In this document: one piece after another, positions 34,708 to 64,000 of the stretch | Position numbering within the stretch: position 1 is the first letter of the stretch | Layout of the letters: every line of letters begins with the position of its first letter | Assembly (NCBI RefSeq): GCF_040412425.1 | Contig: NC_089763.1 | Location: 51,001,087 to 51,065,086, forward strand | Source: Macrobrachium rosenbergii | Taxonomy: Eukaryota > Arthropoda > Malacostraca > Decapoda > Palaemonidae | DNA length: 64,000 nucleotides | Direction of reading: 5' to 3' | The notes under the pieces: model-generated | The model's input: the letters and a program-made list of their open reading frames with translations, nothing else | What the model was told of the DNA's origin: nothing | The model's database searches: none | Translations under genes and position numbers: made by a program

Positions 34708-36208
34708 CATACATAAGTTTACAATTTAAAAGAAATTTATTATGCAGAAAAATTATTTATATATTTTCATTAAATTTTTGAACTTTTATTTATGAAAAGT
34801 ACAGAAATTTCTTTCCTTGGCTAACTTAAACTCATCATCCTGACTATATACAATACTTTCATTATTTAGCATTTTCAAAAATACGACAATAAAGCAAAAT
34901 TATCTGGCTTCAGCGCGACACCGAGAACAGCATGCAAACAAATTTAAAAGAAAATTATCTGCTAAGCTTATGTAAGGCCAGCCGAAACTGTGTCTTTCTA
35001 CAGACGAGTTTTCAGTCCCCCCAAAAATCTCAAAGGGTTATGAGTCCTGCACTTCCGACTGGATCCTATTCCAAGACCCCATCCCTCGGGGGTCTTGGAA
35101 TAGGATCTCCCTCATTCAATAAGAAGCTCAACAATTGCCAAGCAGCATATTCTTATCTAGAACTCACTGATTTGAAGTGATTATTATACCTGCTTACTAT
35201 CATCGAATATTTTTAATTATTGTTGAATCCTCCATATCATTTCTACACAACTGACAGCCATGAATGTGAATTTTAAGCAACGTTTGTTACGGAGCAATTC
35301 ACTCCACTGCCAGCGAACATAGTAATTAAGTTAGCAAATACTCTCAAAACAAATAAATAAAAAGGCTTGTGCACCACAAGCACGTTGCTTCTGATTGTTC
35401 CCCTCCTCATTTATCTGTAAAAATGTTATTAAAAAATTTTTTTTTATTAAATTGTTTAATACTCTACCGTTTTATAAGCTCCTGCAGTGAGAGCATATGT
35501 ACTGAAAATTTAAGCTAGGTCCACACATCTCTCATTGAAAATGGTTGTCACTTACTGCTCTGTAGCGTGAACTGACTGAATAAACACAGCACGTGAGCTA
35601 TTAGTTGAAGAAACTTTTTATTAAAGCAAGCCTCTATGTCCTGAAAGGGTGAAAGTTTCTGGGCATATTATCTGCCAGGTGAGGGATTTTTTGGCACAAT
35701 CTAAAAACATAGTATTACCAGAAGGAATATATAAATCTTTTTTAGTATGTGGTCTCACAACCTGTCATTAGGATATAAAGGCAAGTTTATTTCTGCCTAT
35801 ATATACATGCTTTACACATGGAGAGATCAGATATTATTCTGCAGCTATATTAAACTCATGATCACTACGGTGAAATATTGGAAACCATTTTGCTATGGTT
35901 GAAATGAAGGAATGCAACTGGCAATTATTAATATAGCGTATACTACGCAGAGAAAGTGATGTAGGGGATGGCGGGGAGGAGGTATTTAAAGAGAACACAA
36001 GGGAATAAATACGAAACGACTATAAACCTTCAGTTTAGAGAGATACCACGTTACATTAAACGGGTGAGTAAAAAGTAAACTCAACGAAAATAAACAAAAA
36101 AGTAAAACTAGGCGAAAAAGAAAAGAAAATGCTGTTGAGTTACAAGAACAGTCAAGACAATTATTTTCTATAGTAAGGTTCTTAAGTAGGGGTTCATAAA
36201 TTCACAGG

Positions 36209-36210
<2 letters not shown>
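34076..36210. other. 2.1 kb without a recognisable gene; one AT array and one hairpin
   Basis: An (AT)n array lies at 34635-34703. A perfect hairpin lies at 35062-35107. No protein domain was recognised on either strand. Confidence 0.4.
35062..35107. repeat. Perfect 19-bp hairpin
   Basis: GATCCTATTCCAAGACCCC at 35062-35080 is followed after 8 bases by its exact reverse complement at 35089-35107. Confidence 0.95.

Positions 36211-36271
<61 letters not shown>
36211..36271. repeat. (GA)n microsatellite
   Basis: About 60 bases of uninterrupted GA, about 70 bases left of the MULE end. Confidence 0.98.
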
Positions 36272-36272
<1 letters not shown>

Positions 36273-36339
36273 ACGGTGAAGCCCTTGAAATCTCAGCCTT
36301 GTGATTACGTTATTATAACAGTATCTCCATGCGAAACTA

Positions 36340-38334
36340 TTCGGTGTCACATTTGCGCCCTGATCATATGCGTCCCGGATAGTTGCGGACTAGACAATTG
36401 TGTCCCAGGGTAATTTTGCGTCCCAGGACGAATGAGTCCCTGGATAATTGCGTACTTAATATAATATCTAAAATGTTTGAAGGAGTCAAAGATAATCTTA
36501 AATTTTTTTAAAGTATAATTTTACATAAAATACATTATCATACTACAAGGTCATCATATTTGAAAAAGTTTATTTCAAGAATTAAAATATGTTTATAATA
36601 ACTAAATCGAAAGTTATGGATGTTGTGAGGTATCCCCTTTAAGAAATCTATTTTGTCTTCAGGATTATACCTCTCTCATATTGCCATGATTCGCTTAATT
36701 GCATTTTTATTCTTATGTCGCACTGGATTTCCTCTTTGGAAATAACTTTTTTCTTTAATGCAATAGACTCCTCCTCTAATGCATCAATTAATTTCCAAAT
36801 AGAGGGGTGTTGGCAGGTTACTGAGGACCGCAAAGCATTTTGCAACCCCTCTAAACTATTGTTAGATCTGGGTAACTGATTTAAAAACCTTCTTTCGAAC
36901 ATTCCAGAACTCGACAGAAAAACTTGGGACCATCTTTATTCCTCTTCTTCCTCTTGCTTGGCCAATGTACGTCATTTCAAAACGTGCGATAAATTGTAGG
37001 AGCAAATCACAATCAATAAAGCCATCGACAAAGCCACTTACAGGGAGAAGTAATAATGCAGAAAAACGCCCAATCTTTAAACTAAACTCTTCATCTTCTC
37101 TATGTTGCTGTCTTAACCCTAGGTCACTGATTTTCTCTCTGAGCTCCTATTTCGAAGTCTGTCAACAGTGATTTTGGAATAAACTGAGGTTTTATTTGCA
37201 ACAAACACGTGTAGCCGGATATAAGATTCTTTTGTCTTACCTGGAAGAAGGGCAAAAATACGGGAAATACTAAATGAACCCTCTTGGATATGGATGCAAT
37301 ACAACTTGTTGGGCTAACTTTAAAAGTACCATCTGCTGCCAGTTAGGAAATCTTACCAAATCTTCCAAACCATCTTCCGTCGCAAATATAAGTATCCAAA
37401 TCTTCCAAGCCATCATCCGTCGCAAATATACAGTAAGTACTCTATTCTCATCAATACCAGAATCACGGGGAAGAAACTTTTCTGCAGTCGTTGGTGAACA
37501 GTAGGCTTCCGGTATCTCGTAATCATTCCTTTGTTGTGGAACTGAAGGTGCATTTTGTGCTTTCTGTCTCCACGACACGCATTTCTTCTCATTGACAACA
37601 AATTAAGCATGTGTTTAACTGAAAAATCATCTTGGTTAGCGGTAGTTGCTCCAATGAGACTTCTTGCTGACACTGATGTAGTTTTTAACTGAGAAATAGC
37701 CTCTTGTGCTTTGATTTTAACTGCAGACGATCCATGGTTATCCTCATTAGTTCGTGTGGTTATTGAATTATTCACAGTAATAAATTCTTGCTCTACAAGA
37801 TCACTCTACACATCTCCAGTCCGTTTTTGTTCCGTCGGCGTTTTTCTTATGACAGTGATAGCTGAGATTCTCCTCGTCCTCAAATATTTTTCCACCAATG
37901 TTTGATTTTCGAAATTCAGCCATAGGTCTCGAGATAAAATTTAGAACCTTGGAGATGTTTGTTCTGCAGAGTCGCTGGATGAACTAAATTATATGTGTTT
38001 GGTTATTTTTCACTAGGTTTAAAACGTTGCTTTTCACACTTCATGGTAACTACTTTTGCTTACTTATCAAAATGTATGGTAACTACCCTTTTGCTTTTTT
38101 TGAGTGGTTCAATGTTTTGGGGATGTAGTTAGCTATGGTAAGTGCCAATGAAAGTGGATGGTTCACAATCTTTTAGTTTATCATTCTATTTTATGGAAAA
38201 GTATAATTTACAATTTTCTAACTATTACCTTAAGTACGCAATTATCCAGGGATACAGGTGTCTTGGGACACAATGGTCTGGTACGCAACTGTCCGGGACG
38301 CAAATGTTCAGGACGCAAGTGTCCGTCCACCGAA
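36340..38334 (-). mobile_element. MULE (Mutator-like) DNA transposon with long TIRs
   Basis: The left arm 36340-36459 and the right arm 38230-38334 are imperfect reverse complements. Shared blocks are TTCGGTG at the tip, GCGTCC units, and TAAGTACGCAATTATCCAGG at the inner end. Both arms carry several GCGTCC or GGACGC motifs, giving a locally repetitive subterminal structure. The interior encodes a broken MULE-type transposase on the minus strand. No direct target duplication could be identified. Confidence 0.75.
36648..37775 (-). pseudogene. MULE transposase, frameshifted
   Basis: Four overlapping minus-strand frames keep the order of a MULE transposase. 37775-37413 gives SMRRNACRGDRKHK, like a FLYWCH-type region. 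37578-37270 gives ENRVLTVYLRR, ILIFATEDGLEDL and NWQQM, around the first acidic catalytic region. 37304-37119 gives CIHIQEG and IFALLPGKTKESYIRL. 36902-36648 gives LPRSNNSLEGLQNALRSS and HPSIWKLIDALEEE, the typical C-terminal block. At least three frameshifts are present. A tandem duplication of about 39 bases near 37356-37432 repeats TCTTCCAA and CCGTCGCAAATATA. The copy is inactive. Confidence 0.75.
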
Positions 38335-38735
38335 CGGGTACTTCAGGCGTACTCGGTGTTCAAAAAGGTTGAATATGCTGGTTTAGACGGCGAAGAGCCA
38401 GGTTCAGTATGAACTATCTCTTTTCTCTCCAAGTAAAATGAAAAATATTGTTCTGTAAGTTACTTTTACATTTTTAGAAAAAATTTCTCATCTCAACAAA
38501 TACAAAACTTTCGTGTTTGCTAAAATCACATAGTGGAAATTATTTATGAATGTTGGAACACAAGAATAACAAAGATTAATTAAGGTAACACTAAAACATT
38601 CAATGATTACTTGAACGAAAGCGTATCTTAAGCTGTATCTCTTAAGACCGAAAGGTGTGCAGTTCCATTTTGTCTGTATAATATGATATTCTGATATTAT
38701 AACCCTTATATTTGCACAGAAAATGTATTAATGTT

Positions 38736-38757
38736 CCCGTTTTTCTTTCATTAACAG
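38736..38757 (+). promoter_or_regulatory. Splice acceptor in the 5' leader of the lectin-like gene
   Basis: A pyrimidine-rich tract ending TTAACAG at 38757 lies 52 bases before the start codon. This suggests an upstream non-coding exon that I could not place; no promoter was identified. Confidence 0.45.
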
Positions 38758-38809
38758 AGGAAACAAGCTATTCGGCATCACTAGAAAATTCACTGCTGCT
38801 CAAGAAACA

Positions 38810-54996
<16,187 letters not shown>

Positions 54997-55639
54997 AAAA
55001 AAAAAAAACCAGCGAAAGCCACACGGCCAGCTCAAGGCATGTTAAAATCCCATTTGAGAAACAAGGCAAGTAGCCGATTTTGAAGCTCTGAACTGGAGTA
55101 ATTGCTAACATATTTGAACTTTACTCGTGACTCAATAGTCATCAGCTCTTGCACACTGAGGTTATGGCATTTATTATGTTGATAAGTGCAAAAACAGATG
55201 GAAATGAAACTCAAAAATGAATTAATATTTTGATTATTAATGCATGTTAATAATACTTTAGTCAATGCTAAATTAATGTTAATAATCTACTATAAAATCC
55301 TTATTTTGTTTGCGATTACATTTGCGATTACATTTGGAGATAAAATCCTTCTCTTTCAAAGCCATGAATCACCTTATGCATATTTTCCATTAAATGCTTA
55401 TCAAAATAAACAGATTGTCCTGCTTCTCTCCTAGTTTTATCTAACTTTCAGTTTTAGAATGGCCGCTTTTACTTTTTATTTTAATCTTTCAATGAGACAT
55501 CTCATTATTTTATGTGTGTAAATTTAGGAGGGATGGATGGTTGTACTGTACTTAGGACCAAAGTCAGAGTACAACGTGGGCAGTTAAATCTGAATTAATA
55601 ATACAACAATGAAAACGGCTAGACAAGGAGGAGGGTGTA
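54997..55639. other. 3' UTR and flank of the lectin-like gene
   Basis: This is the partner of 4744-5640. An AATAAA occurs near 55403, but the true polyadenylation site was not determined. Confidence 0.4.
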
Positions 55640-56720
55640 CGGATCAAGGGTTTGTTTTGAAACAGCTGTTTGAGAAGTATGAGAGTAAAGTCAAAATGCT
55701 GTATGTGGCATACATGGATCTGGAAAAGCTTTGATAGTAATGACTGCGAAGCAATGTAGCAGGTGCTGAAGATGCACGATACAGAGGGTAAATAGGTCAG
55801 AGCGATGAAGTTTTCGTGATGGAAGTGAAGCATGTCTTCAGAGTTTGTAGAAGGGAGAGTTACTGGTTTGGTGGGAAAATAGGGCTGAGACAAGTTTTCT
55901 ATGCCTCCATGGATTATTATGTTTGGAATGATATGGGTATTAAGAGAGAAGACAGTAAATGTACGCACTAAATTAAAGATAAGAAAATGGGTCATGAATG
56001 GAATGAGAAATGATTGATTTTTACAGTGGATAAAGCACTGAGTGGGGATACAGAAGGGTAAAGCGTTTTCAAGTGGAGAAAATTAAGAGTCCACATGAGC
56101 GAGAGTAATATTATGAATGTAAATGGAAACAAGTGAGATAGAGCCATTACTGTTATTATGGATGCTGAGAGACTAGAGGTAGTACATTCTTATAAGTATT
56201 TGGCAGTGAATATTTTGGACACCGGAAAGATGCGAAAAAAGTTAAGACACACAGTAAAGCAAGAAAGGTAGCAGCATGTGAGCATAAGACTGTGATGAAA
56301 CTTGGGGTGTTGTTGAAACCAATGATGAATTATGAATGAATTCATTGTTTAAACAATTCTTCTGAAATGTGGATGCTGACTGTGACTGGAAGAAAAAGAA
56401 GGAGGACGCTACAGAGATGAACAGCTCTTGCACACCTGGTATGAAATGTGAAGATAAGTACGAGTAAAAAAAAAAAAAAAAAAGTTAGCATGGGAAAAAG
56501 AATGGATCAGGGTCCGGAGAGCAAGACAGTACATACAAGGTAAGTGATGATTAGCACAGTGCGTGTAATTGGGATTGGGAGAAGTTCACCAGAGTTTGGG
56601 TTAACCTTTTGTGTAGGTGTGTGCAGCAGCTAATGCTGTGGGATTTTCCTGCATATGCTACATAGTTCATTGATGACTAAGCAGTTCAAGTGTGGATGTG
56701 ACAGTTATCATTGTCATATA
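55640..56720 (+). pseudogene. Decayed RTE-like remnant, copy following the lectin exons
   Basis: It shares order and blocks with 5640-6780, for example TAAGTATTTGGCAGTGAATA against TAAGTATTTGACAGCGAACA, and a tail with AGGTAAGTGATGA. Frames are broken throughout. Confidence 0.5.
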
Positions 56721-56780
56721 TTTTTTTTTTTGGAAGTCAACCTTGTGAGAGGAAATGGTTTAGTCAGTACAAAACATACT

Positions 56781-56787
<7 letters not shown>

Positions 56788-56867
<80 letters not shown>

Positions 56868-56885
56868 CATATAAATATATATATT
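56788..56885. repeat. (AT)n microsatellite
   Basis: A TA array ending directly at the left edge of repeat X copy 2 (TTGTCACGAAGTGATCAAG). Confidence 0.98.
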
Positions 56886-58889
<2,004 letters not shown>

Positions 58890-59076
58890 CAGATGTTTCA
58901 AAAATTAGAGCCCCCTCCACAGAACAAATGGAAAGTTTATGTAGTTTTCTGCTATAGCCTATCTCCAAGTACATTATTTCAAGTTTCTATTATGCTATTT
59001 TTCATTTTACATTTCTTGTATTTTCAGACTGAGTGACGGAGTTAAATACAGCCATGGCTAACAACTCAGACGAAAT

Positions 59077-59213
59077 CAATGCGCAAGGCTCGTAAAAACA
59101 TAGAGGAAAAAATTGATATTTTTATGTTAAGGTGGTGTCCATTTTTATTCAGGCCATCACCTTAACATCAAAATATCTATTTTTTCCTCTGTTTTTACGA
59201 GCCTTGCGCATTG
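59077..59213. repeat. Snap-back inverted repeat at the start of a Penelope-like element
   Basis: The left arm 59077-59137 and right arm 59155-59213 are near-perfect reverse complements (CAATGCGCAAGGCTCG at the outer end, TTAAGGTG at the inner end) around a 17-base loop. The right arm lies inside the Penelope coding region. Confidence 0.93.
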
Positions 59214-60335
59214 TCAGTCCCCAGTATTTGGATAAAGAAATTGAATACATAAGAAAAATGGGGACAGATTTATGTTATCCTTCACATATGCTAGATATCT
59301 GTTATAACAAAGCCCACAAAAAGTTTTATAGTGAAAGTGACATGAAGAAAGAAACCCCTAAGAACATTCTTAGCTTGCTTTATTTTAGTGGTTTTGAAAA
59401 CATAAAATCATTGTTAAAACCTTTTAATGTAAACCTCGTTTTTTCTTATAATAACACACTCAAAAGAATGTTAATAAAAAATAGCCCTAAAGAAAACAAC
59501 AACATAATATATAAAATTCCATGTTTGGACTGCCCTCTTTTTATATTGGCCAATCTAGCAAAGATTTAGATGTATGTATTAAGCAACACAAGTATTCAGT
59601 CAAAACTGGACAAGCATCCAATGCTATATTCATTCATTTAAGTGAAAACTCTCACAGGATAAATTGGACTGAAAGTTCAGTGATTGCCAGATCGAAAGAT
59701 TTCTCTTCAAGAAATCTATTGGAGTCCGCTATTATCCAGCTTACTTCCAGTTATAATTTTAATCTTAGCCCTGGCATGTATTATTTGGACCCCTGTATAA
59801 GAAAAATGTTCAAGAATGACCTAAAAGATAAAATCACTGATTTAATTACAAGTTAGTTACTTGATATATATTTTCTATATATCCGTATTTTTAATATAAT
59901 TTTTTATTTGTAAAAATGTTCATCTTGCAAAAAGTTATTATTGTTTACAAAAAAAAAGAGAATTATTTTGTTGTACTAAAAAAATTTTTAGGTGGTCAGT
60001 CACGACCCTGTATAATCTTTTAATTGTCCTGTCCCTGCTTCTGAACGGTTGATCCTAATCCTTTGTAAAAACCTCTCAAATATTTCATCCTGTTTTGGCA
60101 GTTCTACTAATATTATTCTTCAATTGTGTTGGATTCCAGGTACATAGGTTTCCTTTATAATCCCCATCTGTCATTTATATGAGCTTTCTTTGTAAACATA
60201 CTTTTATAATTCTTCAGTCTGCTAAGTAAAGGACCTAGCGTCGAAAGGCCTCGCAGCACTCCAGTGTTTCCGTTTCCTTTCGTGGATTTTATCTTTATTT
60301 ATATATTCATCACGTTCCATATTTTCGTGATTCAG

Positions 60336-60337
<2 letters not shown>
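59138..60337 (+). pseudogene. Penelope-like element (P5), 5'-truncated with intact 3' end
   Basis: The frame 59132-59569 gives RALRIVSPQYLDKEIEYIR and CYPSHMLDICYNKAHKKFY, the region after the RT. It then gives NIIYKIPCLDCPLF, the start of the GIY-YIG endonuclease. A 1-base frameshift in a T run near 59540 moves to the frame 59521-59856, with FYIGQSSKDLDVCIKQHKYS, HLSENSHRINWTES, NLLESAIIQ and LSPGMYYLDPCIRKMF. The 3' UTR ends with CATCACGTTCCATATTTTCG and GATTCAGTTA against a TA array. The RT itself is missing. Its divergence from P2-P4 indicates a different subfamily. Confidence 0.8.
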
Positions 60338-60421
<84 letters not shown>

Positions 60422-60457
60422 TATATATGTATATATATAATACATATATATAAACAC

Positions 60458-60530
<73 letters not shown>
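60338..60530. repeat. Two (AT)n arrays
   Basis: TA arrays at 60338-60417 and 60463-60530 flank a short TATGTATATA-rich spacer. Confidence 0.98.
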
Positions 60531-60533
<3 letters not shown>

Positions 60534-61699
60534 TTATGAGTGTGGTTGCAATTTGCAATCTTACCCTGTTTGGGATGCTTCTGACTGGGCGACCAGACGT
60601 CGTAATACAAAAGGAAAGGGTTATTTAATTGAATAGGGGAAGGTTTCAGGAGAGAAATTCCAGGTCTGAATTAATTACTTGTATTTACAAGAATCAGAAG
60701 AATAAATTACAGGGAGCCGTGTACTCTAGGCTCTTGGCACTTTCAGGTTAAAATTAACAATAGACAAAATTTAGAGTGCCACTCAATTAATAATGAGACA
60801 CAAATACATCAGCTATAGAGCTTGACTGATGGACACAGGAGGATGCCGATGTTCAATAGTGTTCACACAACCATTCTGTAATGTATGGAGAAGGAACACG
60901 ATCAATGGGTGAACCAAAACAATCTAGCCTAATTATTACATGGAATGCTGAGGGCTCAAGGATTAATGTCAGGATATATTCAGTTAAATTACTGGCAAAT
61001 TTGAGGGTCTAGCACAATGCAAGGGAACAGAAAAACGAAATGAGATAAGAGTAATAGATAAATGACCAAACACTCCACCGCCGCACAGTATCTTATTCCT
61101 TAAGCGTAGCTCCGTGGTTGTAGGATAGAATGGCTCTCAGACGAGTGGGACCTTCTACACGTGGCACTCAGGTAGCACACAGATGGCAAGGCGAACGGAC
61201 AGACAAAAGAGATCGAGCGACAGCTTGGAGGTCACGCTCCAAGGCCTGTTACTGGTTCAGCCTACTGGCTGTCTGTCTCCTGACACTGGCGTCAACCGTG
61301 AATAGACTTCCCTTTCTCCCTGGCTTTCATAGCCCCAAGCAATTCAGGTTTCCTGGCTGAGGAGGGCGGTTCCTGTTAATTCCAGCTTCGGTCACTTTCA
61401 CATTCCTGTTAATTCCGGCTTCGGTCAGTTTCACATTCCTGTTAATTCTAGCTTCAGGCAGCTTCACGTTTCAGTCTGGGAACACAGATTCTGCGTGGGA
61501 AGAAGAGGAATCAGCCGAAGAGAAAGTGTCTTGAGAGAAACAGCTTAAGATTAGTGCTTTGAGCAGGCTTTAGTGAGGGAAAGTGGTAGACCCTAAATCA
61601 TTTAACGGGCAAAATTTAATTAACAGGTAAGCATCTTAAGGGCACTCCCTGATTTGGGTATTATTTCCCCGAGTTTGAGCATGAAGGGATGCCAACAAG
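60531..61699. other. 1.2 kb without a recognisable gene; three 33-bp tandem units
   Basis: The stretch starts directly at a TA array with GGGCGACCAGACGTCGTAAT near 60585, a pattern I associate with decapod repeats from memory. At 61371-61470 a 33-base unit starting TTCCTGTTAATTCC is repeated three times. No protein was recognised. Confidence 0.5.
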
Positions 61700-62170
61700 T
61701 GAAAACTTGTAGCAATATATATAACATAAATATCCTTCGATTACTCCTATTAACATCCAATGTCCCATTTCCCTGTTTTCTATTCACCCATGTAACCATA
61801 CTCTTTCACATATTTATTCTAATGCTTCTCAGACGAGAAAAATGTCAAACTTTCCTTAGTGTCAGCATCTGCTTTTCACGATTCTCTATTAGTAGGAAAT
61901 CATCTGCAAACATAAAGCATTCTACATTCTACTCATGATTCATCTTCTGATTCACAATTCTGCACATTGTTCTTTTGTTTGACTTCACACATCACTCCAC
62001 CAATCAAGATAATGAACGGCTGGAGAGACATAAGCCACCCTTGTCTTAGAACCACTTTTAAGCCAAGCACTTGCTCTGCTTACCATTATATTAACTTTTA
62101 AAGACTTCCGGAAATTGTCAGAACTGCCTCTGTCGATTCTATCCTATGATTTTCCTCAGTACATGTGGTT
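61700..62170 (-). pseudogene. Decayed RTE-like reverse transcriptase, antisense
   Basis: On the minus strand, MFADDFLLIENREKQML near 61900 keeps a catalytic FADD block, followed by broken frames towards 61740 (TWVNRKQGNGTLD). Other RT blocks upstream are too decayed to read. Confidence 0.55.
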
Positions 62171-62374
62171 TCAAACAGTTTTTTCTTCTTCCACACTTTT
62201 CACATTACAAATTATGTAAAAATGATTTGATTCACACGCTTCCTTTGACTTTCAGACTTTTCACATTGCAACTTTTCTAAACATGCAGTGTTTTTCCCAT
62301 ATTAGCCTTTCTAGAACTGTCTTACTTTATCAATCAAAATCCTACCATATACTCTCTTTAGACTAGCCTCCTGT

Positions 62375-62560
62375 AGGAGATACTGCCGTCTGCACCTCAA
62401 GTGGTGCACGGTAGGCATTACTAGAGGGAGTTTGCCGCACCTCTTCCGCCACTATCTGCACCACACTTTTTAGTCTTTTACTTTACCTCCATTTCGGCTT
62501 CCTTTCTTCAGTCCTGCTGTGCAATTTTAACTGTTACTTCATAGCGCAACTGTGAGGTTT
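62375..62560 (-). repeat. Interspersed repeat C, second copy
   Basis: The reverse complement contains TAGTAATGCCTACCGTGCAC, then GAGGTGCAGACGGCAGTA and CTCCTACAGGAGG. It resembles the patch at 22440-22560. Assignment is by pattern memory. Confidence 0.45.
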
Positions 62561-63690
62561 ATACCAGTATCACATTTAGGTCCTTGTACTTCATTTTCTT
62601 TACTTCCTGGATCTCTTTTTCTTGCCCCAACGCTTCGCTTGGGAGCCTAAATTAGTATTTTACGTAATGCTATGCTCCCTAATATTACATTATATCTCTC
62701 CCTCATCCATGCTTACCTTACAAACCCTGGTAATCTATTCAATCGAAGTGTCACTACTGCACTGTAGCATTTCAGTGGTAATCCAATAAATTCATGGTCT
62801 TTCAACGCTTCAACTTCTTACTTACCCTCCCTACGTCCTCAATCGTCACTTCCAAAAGCATTCTCAAACTTTCACTAAACTTTTTCACAAATGCATCACT
62901 CAGCTTTGAATCTCATCTATCTTTCACATTCAGCAAACCTTGCAAGTACTGCATTCACTTTCGCCATGCATTTACCCATTAATTTAGATATTAATCTTTC
63001 ATTAAGGTTATTTTTGTTAATTAATTTCCTTGCAGAACTAAATATTGCCCCTAAAGTTCCTGCACGCTCTCCCTCACTAACATTTCTTGCAATCTTGTTT
63101 CGCCCTCTTACTTCTTGACTACTGTGTCCATACTCATGTACACGCCCCTGATCTTTTTTTGACATATAATTGCAATTCAAATTATCTCCTTTTTCCTTCG
63201 TTAAACTTTCCATTCCGTATCCATCTTATTTCTGCTTTGATACCTACACACACCCCACAGGACCTGTATCTTTTAACCATAGCTCTTAAATCATAGATTT
63301 TTTTTTCCGACACGATCTTCTCTCTTGCTGTTTATCAAACTTACTCGTCTCAATTACAGTTACAGTTATATTTTCTTACTTTCATCTCTACCTTACCTTT
63401 TATCTACTGTCTCTCAGCTTCTGCTTCAATTAAACAGTTTAATGGGGATCAATCCCCGAGAGTTGGGATCGATCCTAGCAAGAGTGTGACGATTTCATTA
63501 CGTTTCCAAACATATCCACGGTGCTACTACTAACCTTAGTAGTAAATTATGTGCCTTACGGTGACTCACCTGAGTAGGTCACAGCTAGTCAGAGAAGATC
63601 GTGAGGCTTGCTACCTCATCTCACCGGAGTTGCTAAGAACTGGAATGTTAATGTCTTATGGAGATTTCCCCTCTAATGGGAAAATGCGTA

Positions 63691-63692
<2 letters not shown>
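62561..63692. other. 1.1 kb without a firm assignment
   Basis: A 98-codon minus-strand frame at 63213-62917 (MESLTKEKGDNLNC at its start, KLMGKCMAKVNAVLARFAE near its end) is open but unrecognised. The style fits old transposon coding sequence, but no motif decides this. Confidence 0.35.

Positions 63693-63769
<77 letters not shown>
63693..63769. repeat. (TA)n microsatellite
   Basis: About 77 bases of uninterrupted TA. Confidence 0.98.
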
Positions 63770-63771
<2 letters not shown>

Positions 63772-63781
63772 GTATGTATGT

Positions 63782-63935
<154 letters not shown>

Positions 63936-64000
63936 TATGCATGTGTCTAGCGAGTGTTGTTTGCATGAATGTACGTGTATGTATATGTGTGCGCATCTCC

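Noticed and set aside
60215..60260. Possible hammerhead ribozyme in the P5 Penelope 3' UTR (CCTAGCGTCGAAAGGCCTC)
   Set aside because: Penelope elements are known to carry hammerheads, but the CTGATGA core is not present before the GAAA; only a poor CTGCTAAG match is. An Infernal search would decide.

Overview
This is a eukaryotic, animal window, and most of it is transposon-derived. The best guess is a decapod crustacean (shrimp, prawn, crab or crayfish). That rests on very dense long (AT)n and (GA/TC)n arrays, on Penelope-like, CR1/Jockey-like and RTE-like retroelement remnants, and on interspersed repeats that I recognise as decapod-like from memory, without a database search. No bacterial, organellar or viral gene organisation was seen, and no rRNA, tRNA or CRISPR array.

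One convincing host gene is present: a five-exon secreted protein of 287 codons (38810-54996, + strand) with a signal peptide, a cysteine-rich PAN/apple-like region and a divergent C-type-lectin-like domain. All four introns are phase 1 and the splice sites agree. Its third intron is 13.4 kb and holds two or more non-LTR remnants, an inverted pair of Penelope-like elements and several microsatellites. A second copy of its last two exons plus 3' flank lies at 3824-5640, with a 5-nt net deletion in the first of the two. The locus is therefore probably a tandem family whose upstream member is decaying and runs off the left edge.

Layout: 1-1576 CR1/Jockey-like remnant; 1911-3690 unclassified repeat X; 3824-6780 lectin-like pseudo-exons plus an RTE-like remnant; 6900-7640 antisense RTE-like remnant; 8266-8825 possible small spliced transcript; 11404-13812 DNA element with ~150-bp terminal inverted repeats carrying a broken gene of a widespread unnamed family; 18780-20870 L1/Tx1-like remnant; 21568-22122 internal retroelement fragment with a 15-bp target duplication; 26577-28931 internally deleted non-LTR element; 29250-34075 two converging Penelope-like elements, one interrupted by a 2.94-kb DNA transposon that contains a 46-bp minisatellite; 36340-38334 MULE transposon; 38810-54996 the lectin-like gene; 55640-56720 RTE-like remnant; 56886-58612 second repeat X; 59077-60337 Penelope-like element starting in a hairpin; 61700-63818 further remnants.

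The most notable points are the TIR-bounded element around the unnamed gene family (11404-13812), the nested transposon with clear TIRs and a 3-bp TSD (29992-32928), the inverted or snap-back Penelope structures, and the repeated association of Penelope and repeat-X ends with (TA)n arrays. Coordinates of decayed elements are approximate because homology was judged by eye.
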